Part shown: piece after piece, positions 1 through 7,821 of the stretch
Position numbering within the stretch: the first letter of the stretch is position 1
Layout: every line of letters begins with the position of its first letter
NCBI RefSeq assembly: GCF_014637795.1
Contig: NZ_BMFD01000015.1
Span: forward strand, 34,624-98,623
DNA length: 64,000 bases
Reading direction: 5' to 3'
From: Belliella aquatica
Lineage (GTDB): Bacteria; Bacteroidota; Bacteroidia; Cytophagales; Cyclobacteriaceae
Notes under the pieces: model-generated
Databases searched by the model: none
The model's input: the letters and a program-made list of their open reading frames with translations, nothing else
What the model was told of the DNA's origin: nothing
Made by a program: the position numbers and the translations under genes

Positions 1-679
1 TTGCCTCGATCACCTCGAGACCTTTGTTCATCAATGAGGCTGAATCAATGGTGATTTTCGCTCCCATATCCCAATTGGGATGCTTTAGTGCTTGAGCTTT
101 TGTGACAGTTTCTAAAAATCTCTTGTCCTTTCCTCTAAAAGGTCCGCCTGAAGCTGTTAGGATAATTTTTTCAATTGGATTGTGAAATTCACCTACTAGA
201 CATTGGAAAATCGCGGAGTGCTCTGAATCTACAGGATAGATGTTGACACCTTTTTGGCGAGCTAGCTTTGTGACCAATTCACCTGCAACCACCAAAGTCT
301 CTTTGTTGGCTAAGGCAATGTGCTTACCACTTTCTATAGCTTTGATAGTCGGGATCAAACCTGAATAACCTACCAAGGCGGTCAAAACCACATCGATGGT
401 GTCCATTTCCACAACTTGTGCCAAGGCTTTTTCACCAGCATAAACTTTAATATCCAAAGGAACCAACACTTCTCTGACTTTATCGTAGAGTGTTTCGTTG
501 GCAATGACTACACAGTTTGGCTTGAATTCTATCGCTTGCTGAATCAACAAGTCTGCATTATTTTGGGCGGTTAGTACTTCTACCTCAAACTTGTCCAAAT
601 GTGACTTGATCACATCCAAGGTTTGAGTTCCAATACTTCCTGTCGAGCCTAAGATGGCAACTCGTTTTTTATCTGACAT
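1..679 (-). CDS. dxr: 1-deoxy-D-xylulose 5-phosphate reductoisomerase (partial, C-terminus beyond window)
   Basis: This frame is open from an ATG at 679 to the window edge, so only about 226 N-terminal residues are visible. The protein starts MSDKKRVAILGSTGSIGTQT, a Rossmann NADPH-binding motif (GSTGSIG) typical of DXR. Further in come a LANKETLV segment, the substrate loop TASGGPFR and a KITIDSASLMNKGLEVIEA metal/substrate region, all diagnostic of the family. DXR converts DXP to MEP, the committed step of the MEP isoprenoid pathway, in the cytoplasm. It is divergent from the HtrA protease gene across about 215 bp. The family is about 385-400 aa, so roughly 160 residues lie outside. Confidence 0.96.
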   Translation of the reverse strand, partial: MSDKKRVAILGSTGSIGTQTLDVIKSHLDKFEVEVLTAQNNADLLIQQAIEFKPNCVVIANETLYDKVREVLVPLDIKVYAGEKALAQVVEMDTIDVVLTALVGYSGLIPTIKAIESGKHIALANKETLVVAGELVTKLARQKGVNIYPVDSEHSAIFQCLVGEFHNPIEKIILTASGGPFRGKDKRFLETVTKAQALKHPNWDMGAKITIDSASLMNKGLEVIEA

Positions 680-895
680 GAAATGATTTTATTTTTCGCA
701 ATTTGGGTTTGTATTCAATTGATCTCTTTTTCCCTTCATGCTTAAGACTGACAAAATTACAAGGTTCGCAGACTTTTCCTCGTGATTTTTCAGTCTTTTT
801 GACCTTTGATATGCTTGGCATGGAAATAGGTAAAAATTTTAACTTAAATTAATATTTCTTTTTAACCGAAAAATCGGAGAATCGTTAAAAATTAA

Positions 896-2341
896 ATGAT
901 GAAAAATTTCAAGTTAATTGCTTTAGCGTTTGTATCTGGACTTGCAGGCGCATGGGTATTCCAAGAGTTTTTGGCAAAATCAGCCCCAGAGATTGCTCAA
1001 TTTCCTGCCCAAGAATATTTTCAAAGGCAACAAATAAATTATAGGTCTGATGATGTTAATGCCGCATCGACGATTTCCACTGCTGTAGATTTTACAGAAG
1101 CTTCAGAAGTGAGCACGCCTTCGGTAGTATTTATAAAGAATTTTTCAGGTACAGATTACAAGCGATATGGGATTTTTGATTATTTCTTTGGCTCAGGACC
1201 CAATCAGCGTGTAAGTACAGGTTCGGGTGTAATCATGAGTAAAGATGGCTATATCATTACCAATAATCATGTGATTGACAGAGCAGAAACCATTGAAGTG
1301 GTTCATCAAAAAAGAACCTACCAAGCAAAACTAATTGGGACAGATAAAAATACCGATATCGCAGTTTTGAAAATTGAGGCAAATAATCTTCCTGCAATAA
1401 AAAAGGGAAGCAGTAGAGATTTGAAAATAGGAGAGTGGGTCATCGCCGTTGGGAATCCATTTAACTTGACTTCGACAGTCACAGCAGGGATCGTTTCTGC
1501 GAAAGAAAGGCAAATCAATATTTTGGGAGGGGATTTTCCATTGGAATCATTTATTCAAACAGATGCGCCTATCAATCCAGGAAACTCAGGAGGTGCTTTG
1601 GTCAATACTAAAGGAGAATTAGTAGGGATCAATACGGCGATTTTATCAAGAACAGGTTCCTATACAGGCTATGGATTTGCCGTTCCTGTGGACATTGCCA
1701 TGAAAATTGCCAATGACCTGATCAAATTCGGTGAAGTTCAAAAAGCCCTTCCGGGAGTTGATGTCGTAGAAATTACACCTGAATTGGCCGAAGAAATGAA
1801 GCTCAATACATTGGATGGTGTGATCGTAACTAATGTACTTCGTGGAGGAGCAGCTGAAAAAGCTGGTATTCAGAAAAATGATGTGATCACAAGAATCGAG
1901 GGATTCAATGTAACAGGTAAAGGAAGTTTCGAAGAAGTGCTCTCTTATTATTATCCTGGTGATAAACTGAATTTCACATTCCAGAGAAAATCAGATGTAA
2001 AAGCCGCATCACTTACCCTCCAAAATCTTGATGGAGGTACAGGTGTTTTGAAGAGAGAGTTCTACACATCTGCAATTTTAGGAGCTCGTCTAGAAGCGAT
2101 CAATGCCATTGAAAGAGATCGTTTAGGGGTCAATGGAGGTGTGAAGATTGTAGGCTTGACAAGAGGATATCTGAGAGATCTTGGTTTAAATAATGGCTAT
2201 GTACTTACCCAAATCAACGGGAATCCAGTTTCGAACCCAGAAAAAGTAGGAGAGTTTTTAGAGAAATTTAGTGGAAAACTCTTGCTTGAAGGTTTCGCTT
2301 CAAGCGGTCAGCCTTTTATGCAAAGCTACAGTGTGAGGTAG
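896..2341 (+). CDS. htrA: HtrA/DegQ-family periplasmic serine protease with PDZ domain(s)
   Basis: 481 aa. An N-terminal hydrophobic segment (residues 5-25) acts as signal or anchor. The trypsin-like domain shows the full triad: His125 in TNNHVID, Asp154 in NTDIAVLK and Ser231 in GNSGGAL. A PDZ domain follows (about 275-375, with GVIVTNVLRGGAAEKAGI), then a second weaker PDZ-like segment near 420-480. The role is ATP-independent degradation or chaperoning of misfolded envelope proteins. Two consecutive ATGs (896 and 899) are possible starts. It is monocistronic: a repeat-rich spacer follows. Length and order match Bacteroidota Deg proteases; the degP/degQ distinction cannot be made by eye. 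Confidence 0.95.
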   Translation: MMKNFKLIALAFVSGLAGAWVFQEFLAKSAPEIAQFPAQEYFQRQQINYRSDDVNAASTISTAVDFTEASEVSTPSVVFIKNFSGTDYKRYGIFDYFFGSGPNQRVSTGSGVIMSKDGYIITNNHVIDRAETIEVVHQKRTYQAKLIGTDKNTDIAVLKIEANNLPAIKKGSSRDLKIGEWVIAVGNPFNLTSTVTAGIVSAKERQINILGGDFPLESFIQTDAPINPGNSGGALVNTKGELVGINTAILSRTGSYTGYGFAVPVDIAMKIANDLIKFGEVQKALPGVDVVEITPELAEEMKLNTLDGVIVTNVLRGGAAEKAGIQKNDVITRIEGFNVTGKGSFEEVLSYYYPGDKLNFTFQRKSDVKAASLTLQNLDGGTGVLKREFYTSAILGARLEAINAIERDRLGVNGGVKIVGLTRGYLRDLGLNNGYVLTQINGNPVSNPEKVGEFLEKFSGKLLLEGFASSGQPFMQSYSVR

Positions 2342-2501
2342 GGGAAGAGATGTGAGATATGAGACATGAGATTTGAGAAAAAAGAGCCAAGAATCAAGAG
2401 TCAAGAATAGGAGGGCATACTTGTTAGTCCTAGTGACCGCTAATCCAGCAGCCATTTCTATAGTTAATCTCAAAACTACGAAGTAGTTAAATGATGATTA
2501 G

Positions 2502-2521
2502 CCCCGGGTAGCAACCCGGGG
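2502..2521. repeat. REP-like palindrome 1
   Basis: CCCCGGGT, loop AGCA, ACCCGGGG: 8-bp perfect arms around a 4-nt loop, with G+C far above the surroundings and no following T-run, so it is not a simple terminator. It sits 22 bp before a second palindrome, the paired arrangement typical of REP/BIME-type elements in Bacteroidota. No RAYT transposase gene is in the window. Confidence 0.6.
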
Positions 2522-2543
2522 ACAGAAGTATGACAAGATTCCC

Positions 2544-2567
2544 ATTCAACCCCGAATGGGGTTGAAT
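2544..2567. repeat. REP-like palindrome 2
   Basis: ATTCAACCCC, loop GAAT, GGGGTTGAAT: a perfect 10-bp stem with a 4-nt loop. Sequences built as AACCCC-loop-GGGGTT recur between genes in Bacteroidota genomes and are thought to be REP elements mobilised by REP-associated tyrosine transposases. That family assignment is from memory and was not searched. Confidence 0.6.
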
Positions 2568-2758
2568 TTGGTTCCTCAAAACTGTCTACTAAGAATTGTT
2601 GAAAAACCTCCAAAAGCACACACAATCCATCTTTTCCTCTGCGTCTCCCCGCGCTCCTTTGCGGTGAAAACACTATTGAGGAAGCCAAAACTCAGAATTA
2701 GAGTGATTTTCTTCGAGGAGAGATAGAAAAAGAGTATATTCCCTAAAACTTAACTGCC

Positions 2759-3172
2759 ATGAAGACTTTGCCTTTAACTTGTGAAAAATGTTTTGCGGAT
2801 TTTCAAGAAGCTTTGGAGGAATTAAAAAGCGTGATCAATAATGCCAAAACAAAAGGGCTTAATGCCAAATCCGAAGCACAAATTGTACGAGTTTTTGAAT
2901 TGACTCACGAATTGACTTTGAAAACCATTACGGAATTTTTCAGAAAGCAAGGACATGCAGGATTTACAGGTTCGAGGGACATCACCGTGGAGGCTTTTCA
3001 TGACGACCTGATTGATGATGGTCAAGGATGGATGGATATGATCATCCTAAGAATCAAATACAATCCAATATACCCAGAAAACACCCAAAATGAACTGGTA
3101 GATCGCATCATCAAACAATTTGTAAAACTGTTCGAAAACTTTGAAAGAAACATGATGAAAAGATTGAGTTAA
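2759..3172 (+). CDS. HI0074-type nucleotidyltransferase substrate-binding protein (HEPN-like), orphan
   Basis: 137 aa, all-helical in appearance. Motifs match the nucleotidyltransferase substrate-binding family (HI0074/TIGR01987 type): FELTHELTLKTITEFFRKQG, DITVEAFHDDLI and the C-terminal helix VKLFENFERNM. Such proteins normally pair with a small minimal nucleotidyltransferase (HI0073 type) encoded next door; the pairs are related to HEPN/MNT toxin-antitoxin modules. No GSRARG-type nucleotidyltransferase gene is visible in the 417 bp before it or the 113 bp after it, so it appears to be an orphan. It lies directly behind a repeat-rich spacer, which fits loss or rearrangement of the partner. 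Family call fairly sure, function unknown. Confidence 0.75.
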   Translation: MKTLPLTCEKCFADFQEALEELKSVINNAKTKGLNAKSEAQIVRVFELTHELTLKTITEFFRKQGHAGFTGSRDITVEAFHDDLIDDGQGWMDMIILRIKYNPIYPENTQNELVDRIIKQFVKLFENFERNMMKRLS

Positions 3173-3285
3173 TGATCTTTTGATTTATTTACATTGATTT
3201 GTAGCGTTTTAGGAATCCTTCTCGTCGTGAGAAAGTAAGTCGATTAAATTTTATCAAAAGTTCCTTTTTCCAAATTCGCTATGAT

Positions 3286-4572
3286 ATGAAAACTACCGTC
3301 CAACCCATTACAAAATTACCACTTTTGGTAATAGCACTACTGATCATCACCGGAATGCCTGCTTGTCAAGATCAGACAACTTCTACCTACACCTACCGCA
3401 CGCAATATCCTGTTTACTTGCAAATGAGTAATTTCAGAACTTCTCAAGCGGTCATTGAGTCAGGAAAAGAGCTCGAAAACCCAGGTAAAATTTATATCTA
3501 CAATGATTTTTTGTTGATCAATGAACCACAAAAAGGGATTCACATTTTAGATAATTCAAACCCTTCCAACCCTATTAGTATCAACTTCATCAATATCCCA
3601 GGAAACGTTGACTTAGCAGTCAATAGCGATATGCTCTATGCTGATAACTACTTGGATTTGCTTGTTTTTGATATAAGTAATCCTAGAAATATCCAACAAG
3701 TAAAGCGGGTAGAGGATGTGTTTGAAAGCATGTACACAGATCGATCAACAGGAACTTTTATGACTTTGAAAGACACTGTCTTGACGATGGATTCTGATGT
3801 CAACTCTGATTGGGGTATGGGCTGGGGTAATATTTTTTGGAATAGAGGAGGAATGTTTGCGATGAGTTCTGATGCTTCCCGTGGTGGTGGAGAGAGCTAT
3901 GGACAAGGAGGTTCTATGGCTAGATTTACTTTGATGAGTGCACACCTTTATGCGGTAGATGAACATTCACTTCGTGTTTTTAATGTAGAGAATGAGGAAA
4001 ATCCAGCGTTCATAAAAGGAATTCACCTTGGTTGGGGAATCGAGACAATTTTTCCTTTTCAAAATAAGCTTTTCATAGGTTCAAATACTGGGATGCATAT
4101 TTATGACGCGAGTAATCCTTCGGAACCTACACAAATGTCAGTCTATCAACATGTGACCGCCTGCGATCCTGTTGTGGTCAATGAAACCTATGCTTTTGTA
4201 ACTTTGAGAACTGGCGTAAACTGTAGATTTGGAGTTGATGAACTTCAGATCCTTAATATCGAAGATCCTTATTCTCCTAAATTATTAAAATCCTATCCAA
4301 TGGAAAATCCACATGGATTAGGTCTGGCTGGAGATTATCTTTACGTAGCAGAAGGGAAGCATGGATTAAAGAGTTTTAATGTAGCTGATGTGATGAATAT
4401 CGATAAAAATCAATTGGAGTATCTGAGATCATTAAAATCCGTAGATATCATTCCAGGTCCCAAATCACTGATCGTAATAGGTCCTGATGGGGTTTGTCAA
4501 TTTGATTATTCTACTCCAAATAAATTGGTACAGTTGAGTTGCATCAATGTCAAAAATCCAATCATTGTCTAA
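3286..4572 (+). CDS. LVIVD-repeat outer-membrane lipoprotein
   Basis: 428 aa with a lipoprotein signal peptide ending at a lipobox (ITGMPAC, Cys27). The rest is a beta-propeller-like series of LVIVD-type repeats: YIYNDFLLINEPQKGIHILD, DNYLDLLVFDISNPR, HLYAVDEHSLRVFNVEN, KLFIGSNTGMHIYDASNPSE and AEGKHGLKSFNVAD. A Gly/Trp/Met-rich insertion (about residues 170-220) interrupts the repeats. Specific function is unknown; such proteins are surface or periplasmic lipoproteins. The stop TAA is followed immediately by the GTG start of the next gene, so the two are surely cotranscribed. Confidence 0.85.
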   Translation: MKTTVQPITKLPLLVIALLIITGMPACQDQTTSTYTYRTQYPVYLQMSNFRTSQAVIESGKELENPGKIYIYNDFLLINEPQKGIHILDNSNPSNPISINFINIPGNVDLAVNSDMLYADNYLDLLVFDISNPRNIQQVKRVEDVFESMYTDRSTGTFMTLKDTVLTMDSDVNSDWGMGWGNIFWNRGGMFAMSSDASRGGGESYGQGGSMARFTLMSAHLYAVDEHSLRVFNVENEENPAFIKGIHLGWGIETIFPFQNKLFIGSNTGMHIYDASNPSEPTQMSVYQHVTACDPVVVNETYAFVTLRTGVNCRFGVDELQILNIEDPYSPKLLKSYPMENPHGLGLAGDYLYVAEGKHGLKSFNVADVMNIDKNQLEYLRSLKSVDIIPGPKSLIVIGPDGVCQFDYSTPNKLVQLSCINVKNPIIV

Positions 4573-5175
4573 GTGAAGAGATTTATACCATTTATTTTAT
4601 TTCTATTTTCTAGCCAAATTTCCTTTGCACAGAAGGAAATTGGCGCTTATATCCATCATGCCGAGATTGGTACTTTGCTGGGTACAAGCAGTCAGGGTTC
4701 AAAGAGAATCAACTTTTCACTCCAATCTTTTCATGGAATTCAATTAGACCCATATAATCAAATCGGATTTTTTGTTGGAGTGGATACTTATCCTGATTTT
4801 AATTTAATGCCGATAGGGTTTGGATGGAGAAACATTTTATTTCCTGACAAAAAGTACTCTTTCTACACTAGTATAGATCTTGGTTATGGTTCGGCTTGGT
4901 TTCAGAAAAAGGAAAGAGAAAATAATGTAGAGACTTGGAATGAAGGAGGATGGATGGTCAGTCCGGCTATCGGATTGAGAAAAAATTCCAAAAATGGAAA
5001 GCTTGGTTACACATGTGCAGTTGGGTTTAAAAAGCAATATGCAAATTCCTTTGTTGGTGTACCTATCACGGGAACTGTCACACCCGTGGAAGGTATTCGT
5101 CCCGGTTATGAATCACTTTTTGAAGAAAATAATATATTCAATAGCCTATTTATGCGAATGGGGATAATTTTTTAG
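4573..5175 (+). CDS. Putative outer-membrane beta-barrel protein
   Basis: 200 aa from a GTG start that abuts the upstream stop codon; the start is supported by the signal peptide it creates (KRFIPFILFLFSSQISFAQ, cleavage after FAQ). The mature part alternates hydrophobic and polar residues in strands rich in Gly and aromatics, and ends in FMRMGIIF with a terminal Phe, the usual signature of a barrel inserted by BAM. It probably works with the LVIVD lipoprotein encoded just before it. No specific family recognised. Confidence 0.7.
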   Translation: MKRFIPFILFLFSSQISFAQKEIGAYIHHAEIGTLLGTSSQGSKRINFSLQSFHGIQLDPYNQIGFFVGVDTYPDFNLMPIGFGWRNILFPDKKYSFYTSIDLGYGSAWFQKKERENNVETWNEGGWMVSPAIGLRKNSKNGKLGYTCAVGFKKQYANSFVGVPITGTVTPVEGIRPGYESLFEENNIFNSLFMRMGIIF

Positions 5176-5222
5176 CATATATTGTAGGCTAGTTATTAGT
5201 TTCAACTTTTATTCTTATTGGA

Positions 5223-5936
5223 ATGCTAGAAGTTATTGGTTTGGTTAAAAAATATGGGAAAGATAATGCCGTAAATGACATTTCTTTCTCTCTTCAAGGT
5301 GGAGAAGTAGTTGGCTTGCTTGGTCCAAATGGAGCTGGTAAAAGTACAACCATGAAATGCATCGTGGGATTGCTAAGAAAGACCGCAGGTGAAATTTATA
5401 TCGGAGGGCATGATCATTTGAGCGTGGAGGCGAAGCGATTTTTCTCCTATATCCCAGAAACGCCAAGTGTCTATGATTTGCTTACAGTAATGGAGCATAT
5501 GCAGTTTATTGCTCAAGCTTACCATGTGGAGAATTGGAAGGAAAAGGCTGAAATACTGATTGAGATCTACGACCTTGGTGACAAAAAAGACAAGCTTGGT
5601 CGAGACCTTTCCAAAGGAATGCGTCAAAAAGTATCGATCTGTTGTGCTTTGCTCCCTGATCCACAATTGTTGTTTTTTGATGAACCAATGATTGGATTGG
5701 ATCCTAAGGCTATTAGAAATACCAAGAAACTTTTTAAAGAACTCAAGGAACAGGGAAAAACCATTTTGGTGAGTACACATTTGATAGATAGTGTGGAGAG
5801 TATCGCTGATCGAATTATGATCATGAAAAGTGGAAATATCGTTGGGAATGACACGATTGAAAATTTGAAGACACAAATGACGGGAGATGACTCAAGTTTA
5901 GAAGATTTATTTTTAGAATTGACGAAAGATGAATGA
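5223..5936 (+). CDS. ABC transporter ATP-binding protein
   Basis: 237 aa ABC ATPase. Walker A is GPNGAGKS at residues 34-41, the signature is LSKGMRQK near 130, and Walker B plus D-loop is LLFFDEPMIGLDP near 148-160, followed by the switch histidine in VSTHLID. It overlaps the next gene, an ABC exporter membrane subunit, by 8 nt, so the two form one exporter. CcmA/NatA-type ATPases of this length usually drive ABC-2-like exporters; the substrate is unknown. Confidence 0.92.
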   Translation: MLEVIGLVKKYGKDNAVNDISFSLQGGEVVGLLGPNGAGKSTTMKCIVGLLRKTAGEIYIGGHDHLSVEAKRFFSYIPETPSVYDLLTVMEHMQFIAQAYHVENWKEKAEILIEIYDLGDKKDKLGRDLSKGMRQKVSICCALLPDPQLLFFDEPMIGLDPKAIRNTKKLFKELKEQGKTILVSTHLIDSVESIADRIMIMKSGNIVGNDTIENLKTQMTGDDSSLEDLFLELTKDE

Positions 5937-7593
5937 GATAAAACTACTCTTCCGAAAAGACCTCTTTATCCTAATTAACAACATCAAGCTGATTCTCAAA
6001 AATCCTTTGAGACTTTTGCCTTACATATTTGTTATTGGATATTTCAGTTTCTTTTATTTCCGAAGGACAAAGAAATCCTCTGAATCGCTTCAGGAAATAG
6101 ATTTAGAGCAGCTACAAGAAGTGACCAATGCCATAGATGTAATTCCTGATGCAAAACTGTATGCGAAGTTGGCATTGATTGGAGGTTTGACTTTAATAGC
6201 TTTGGCTATTCTGATTTTTCAGCTTTATAGAGCTACCAAGAAAAACATCAGCTTCTTTTCTATGGCGGATGTCAATATGCTTTTTACTGCGCCAGTTTCG
6301 CCATCGAGCATTTTGATTTATTACCTTGTCAGGTCTATTATACCGATTTTGGGAGGGAGTATTTTATTTACGCTCTATGCCAGTGCTCAAGTGGTTGATC
6401 AATTAGGCTTGGAAGTAAGTCAAGTGATTGTGATGGGATTTGGTTTAGCACTTTTTGTTTTTATTCTGTTCCCCATCAAGTTTTTAATCTATACCCTGCA
6501 TACCAAATACGGGATTATGGATTACATACAGAAGGGTGTTTTTGCTTTTGGAATAATATTACTTCTGATGATGGTAATTCCGGGATTAATGGCAGATAAG
6601 TTTTGGCACGGAATGTTTGCATGGTTGGCATCTCCATGGTTTGACTTCTTTCCATTGGTGGGTTGGAGTAGGGCGATTATTCTCTATCCATCCCATGAAA
6701 ATCTGTGGTTGGTAGGTGGATTTTCTTTTGTTTATGTACTCACTTTTTTCATGATCTTACAAGCCGTCTTGAAGCATGCAGGTTATTATTACGAAGATGT
6801 CTTGGAGTCAACCAAATCAAAGGAAGAGGCTAAAGAAAAAGTAAAGGGGAAAAAAGAGGCCTCAGAATCCGCCATGAGTCTCAATGCCAAAAAGAAACTA
6901 GATATCCCCAACTTTGGATTTGGGGCTAAGGCTTTGTATTGGAGGAATTATGTGCACAGTTCTAGACAGGATTTTCATCCATTCTTTGGCTTGTATGGAT
7001 TGGGTTTTGCTGGATTGGGAATTTTGTTTGCTGGCTTGTCTAGATTTGATTGGTTTGCACACCAAGTCATTTATTTCTACCTTTTGATTCTAATTTTTAT
7101 TTATTGGATAGCCGGAATGGGAAGGAATAATGTGGGAGATTTGAAGAAGCCCTACTTTATTCTGATACCAGCATCGTGGGGCGCGAAATTTTGGAACCTG
7201 ATCCGCTTGGATTTGATGCAGACACTGATTTTCTCTGCGATTTTGATTGTCCCAACAGTATTGATAGCCAAACTGAGTCTATTGCTGATTCCTGCATTTA
7301 TCTTAGCGATGCTGATGTTTTATTTGTCGGGATTTGCGATGACTACGGTGACGAATGTAGGTTTTGAAGAAGGCTGGGATAGGAAATTGATCAAACCGGT
7401 GATGACAATAGGCGTATTGCTGTTTGGTTTTTTACCAGCTGTAGGAAGCGGTCTTTTTGTATATATCATCAGTAAGCAATTTGCCTATGGAATGATTGGG
7501 ATTTGTGTAGGAATGCTGCTAGTCACGGGCGTGATGCTCCATGTAGCCATGGATTTGATTAGTAAGATTGAGTTTAAGGAGCAGGAAGGGTAG
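5929..7593 (+). CDS. ABC exporter membrane subunit (putative ABC_export family)
   Basis: 554 aa integral membrane protein with about 10-12 hydrophobic segments. The motif FFSMADVNMLFTAPVSPSSI near residues 103-122 is typical of the putative ABC exporter family (PF16962 type, named from memory), and a charged cytoplasmic stretch (KSKEEAKEKVKGKKEA, about 300-320) splits the two membrane halves. It is translationally coupled to the ATPase gene by an 8-nt overlap. The operon ends at the bidirectional hairpin at 7651-7682. Substrate unknown. Confidence 0.82.
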   Translation: MNEIKLLFRKDLFILINNIKLILKNPLRLLPYIFVIGYFSFFYFRRTKKSSESLQEIDLEQLQEVTNAIDVIPDAKLYAKLALIGGLTLIALAILIFQLYRATKKNISFFSMADVNMLFTAPVSPSSILIYYLVRSIIPILGGSILFTLYASAQVVDQLGLEVSQVIVMGFGLALFVFILFPIKFLIYTLHTKYGIMDYIQKGVFAFGIILLLMMVIPGLMADKFWHGMFAWLASPWFDFFPLVGWSRAIILYPSHENLWLVGGFSFVYVLTFFMILQAVLKHAGYYYEDVLESTKSKEEAKEKVKGKKEASESAMSLNAKKKLDIPNFGFGAKALYWRNYVHSSRQDFHPFFGLYGLGFAGLGILFAGLSRFDWFAHQVIYFYLLILIFIYWIAGMGRNNVGDLKKPYFILIPASWGAKFWNLIRLDLMQTLIFSAILIVPTVLIAKLSLLLIPAFILAMLMFYLSGFAMTTVTNVGFEEGWDRKLIKPVMTIGVLLFGFLPAVGSGLFVYIISKQFAYGMIGICVGMLLVTGVMLHVAMDLISKIEFKEQEG

Positions 7594-7650
7594 GGGTGTG
7601 ATCTTGTAAAACGGACAAATGAAAAAGTGAAAATCACATTTTGAAAATAA

Positions 7651-7682
7651 AATAGCGCTTCAGAGTATTCTAAAGCGCTATT
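7651..7682. terminator. Bidirectional intrinsic terminator
   Basis: AATAGCGCTT (7651-7660) pairs perfectly with AAGCGCTATT (7673-7682): 10 bp, 12-nt loop, A/T flanks on both sides. It lies between the converging ABC exporter operon and the minus-strand propeller lipoprotein gene and can serve both. Confidence 0.75.
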
Positions 7683-7687
7683 TGTTT

Positions 7688-7819
7688 CTAAAATCCAATA
7701 TAAATTACTTCTCTTACATCGCTGTGGAAGCCGTATAGCTTCATGCTGATTTCAATTATATCTTTTTCATTTTGAAATTGGAGGCAGATTTTTTCTAGTA
7801 AAATTTTACTCCTTCTTTC
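7688..7819 (-). pseudogene. C-terminal remnant of a 6-bladed propeller lipoprotein paralogue
   Basis: Reading the minus strand, a frame different from that of the gene just upstream is open from about 7819 to a TAG at 7688-7690 and ends MKLYGFHSDVREVIYIGF. This aligns with the C-terminus of the propeller lipoprotein encoded at 9683-10780 (SRIYSFDIDTGEVIYIDL), and the DNA matches too (aaattacttctcttacatcg versus aaatcacttctcctgtatcg). It has no start codon or upstream domain, so I read it as the tail left by deletion or recombination in a family of tandem paralogues. Alternatively, a frameshift near 7819 in the upstream gene removed its natural end. Confidence 0.6.
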
Positions 7820-7821
7820 AC

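Larger units (their letters stand above)
2342..2758. repeat. Repeat-rich intergenic spacer
   Basis: 417 bp without a credible gene. From 5' to 3' it holds a tract of short imperfect repeats of the type gagatatgagacatgagat (2349-2411), the two GC-rich palindromes listed separately (2502-2521 and 2544-2567), and a stretch near 2630-2670 rich in ctctgcgtctc/ctttgcggtg words. That last stretch resembles a sequence seen scattered between genes in many bacterial genomes. The minus-strand open frame 2476-2688 runs straight through the palindromes and has no protein-like character. Confidence 0.7.

Noticed and set aside
2476..2688. Minus-strand open frame of 70 codons
   Set aside because: It runs through both REP-like palindromes and a repeat tract; its composition follows the repeats, not a protein.
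3173..3285. Search for the missing nucleotidyltransferase partner of the HI0074-type gene
   Set aside because: The 113-bp spacer is too short for one and has no GSRA-like motif.
5373..5876. Minus-strand open frame of 167 codons inside the ABC ATPase gene
   Set aside because: The plus-strand ATPase has all motifs in this span; the antisense product has no recognisable domain.
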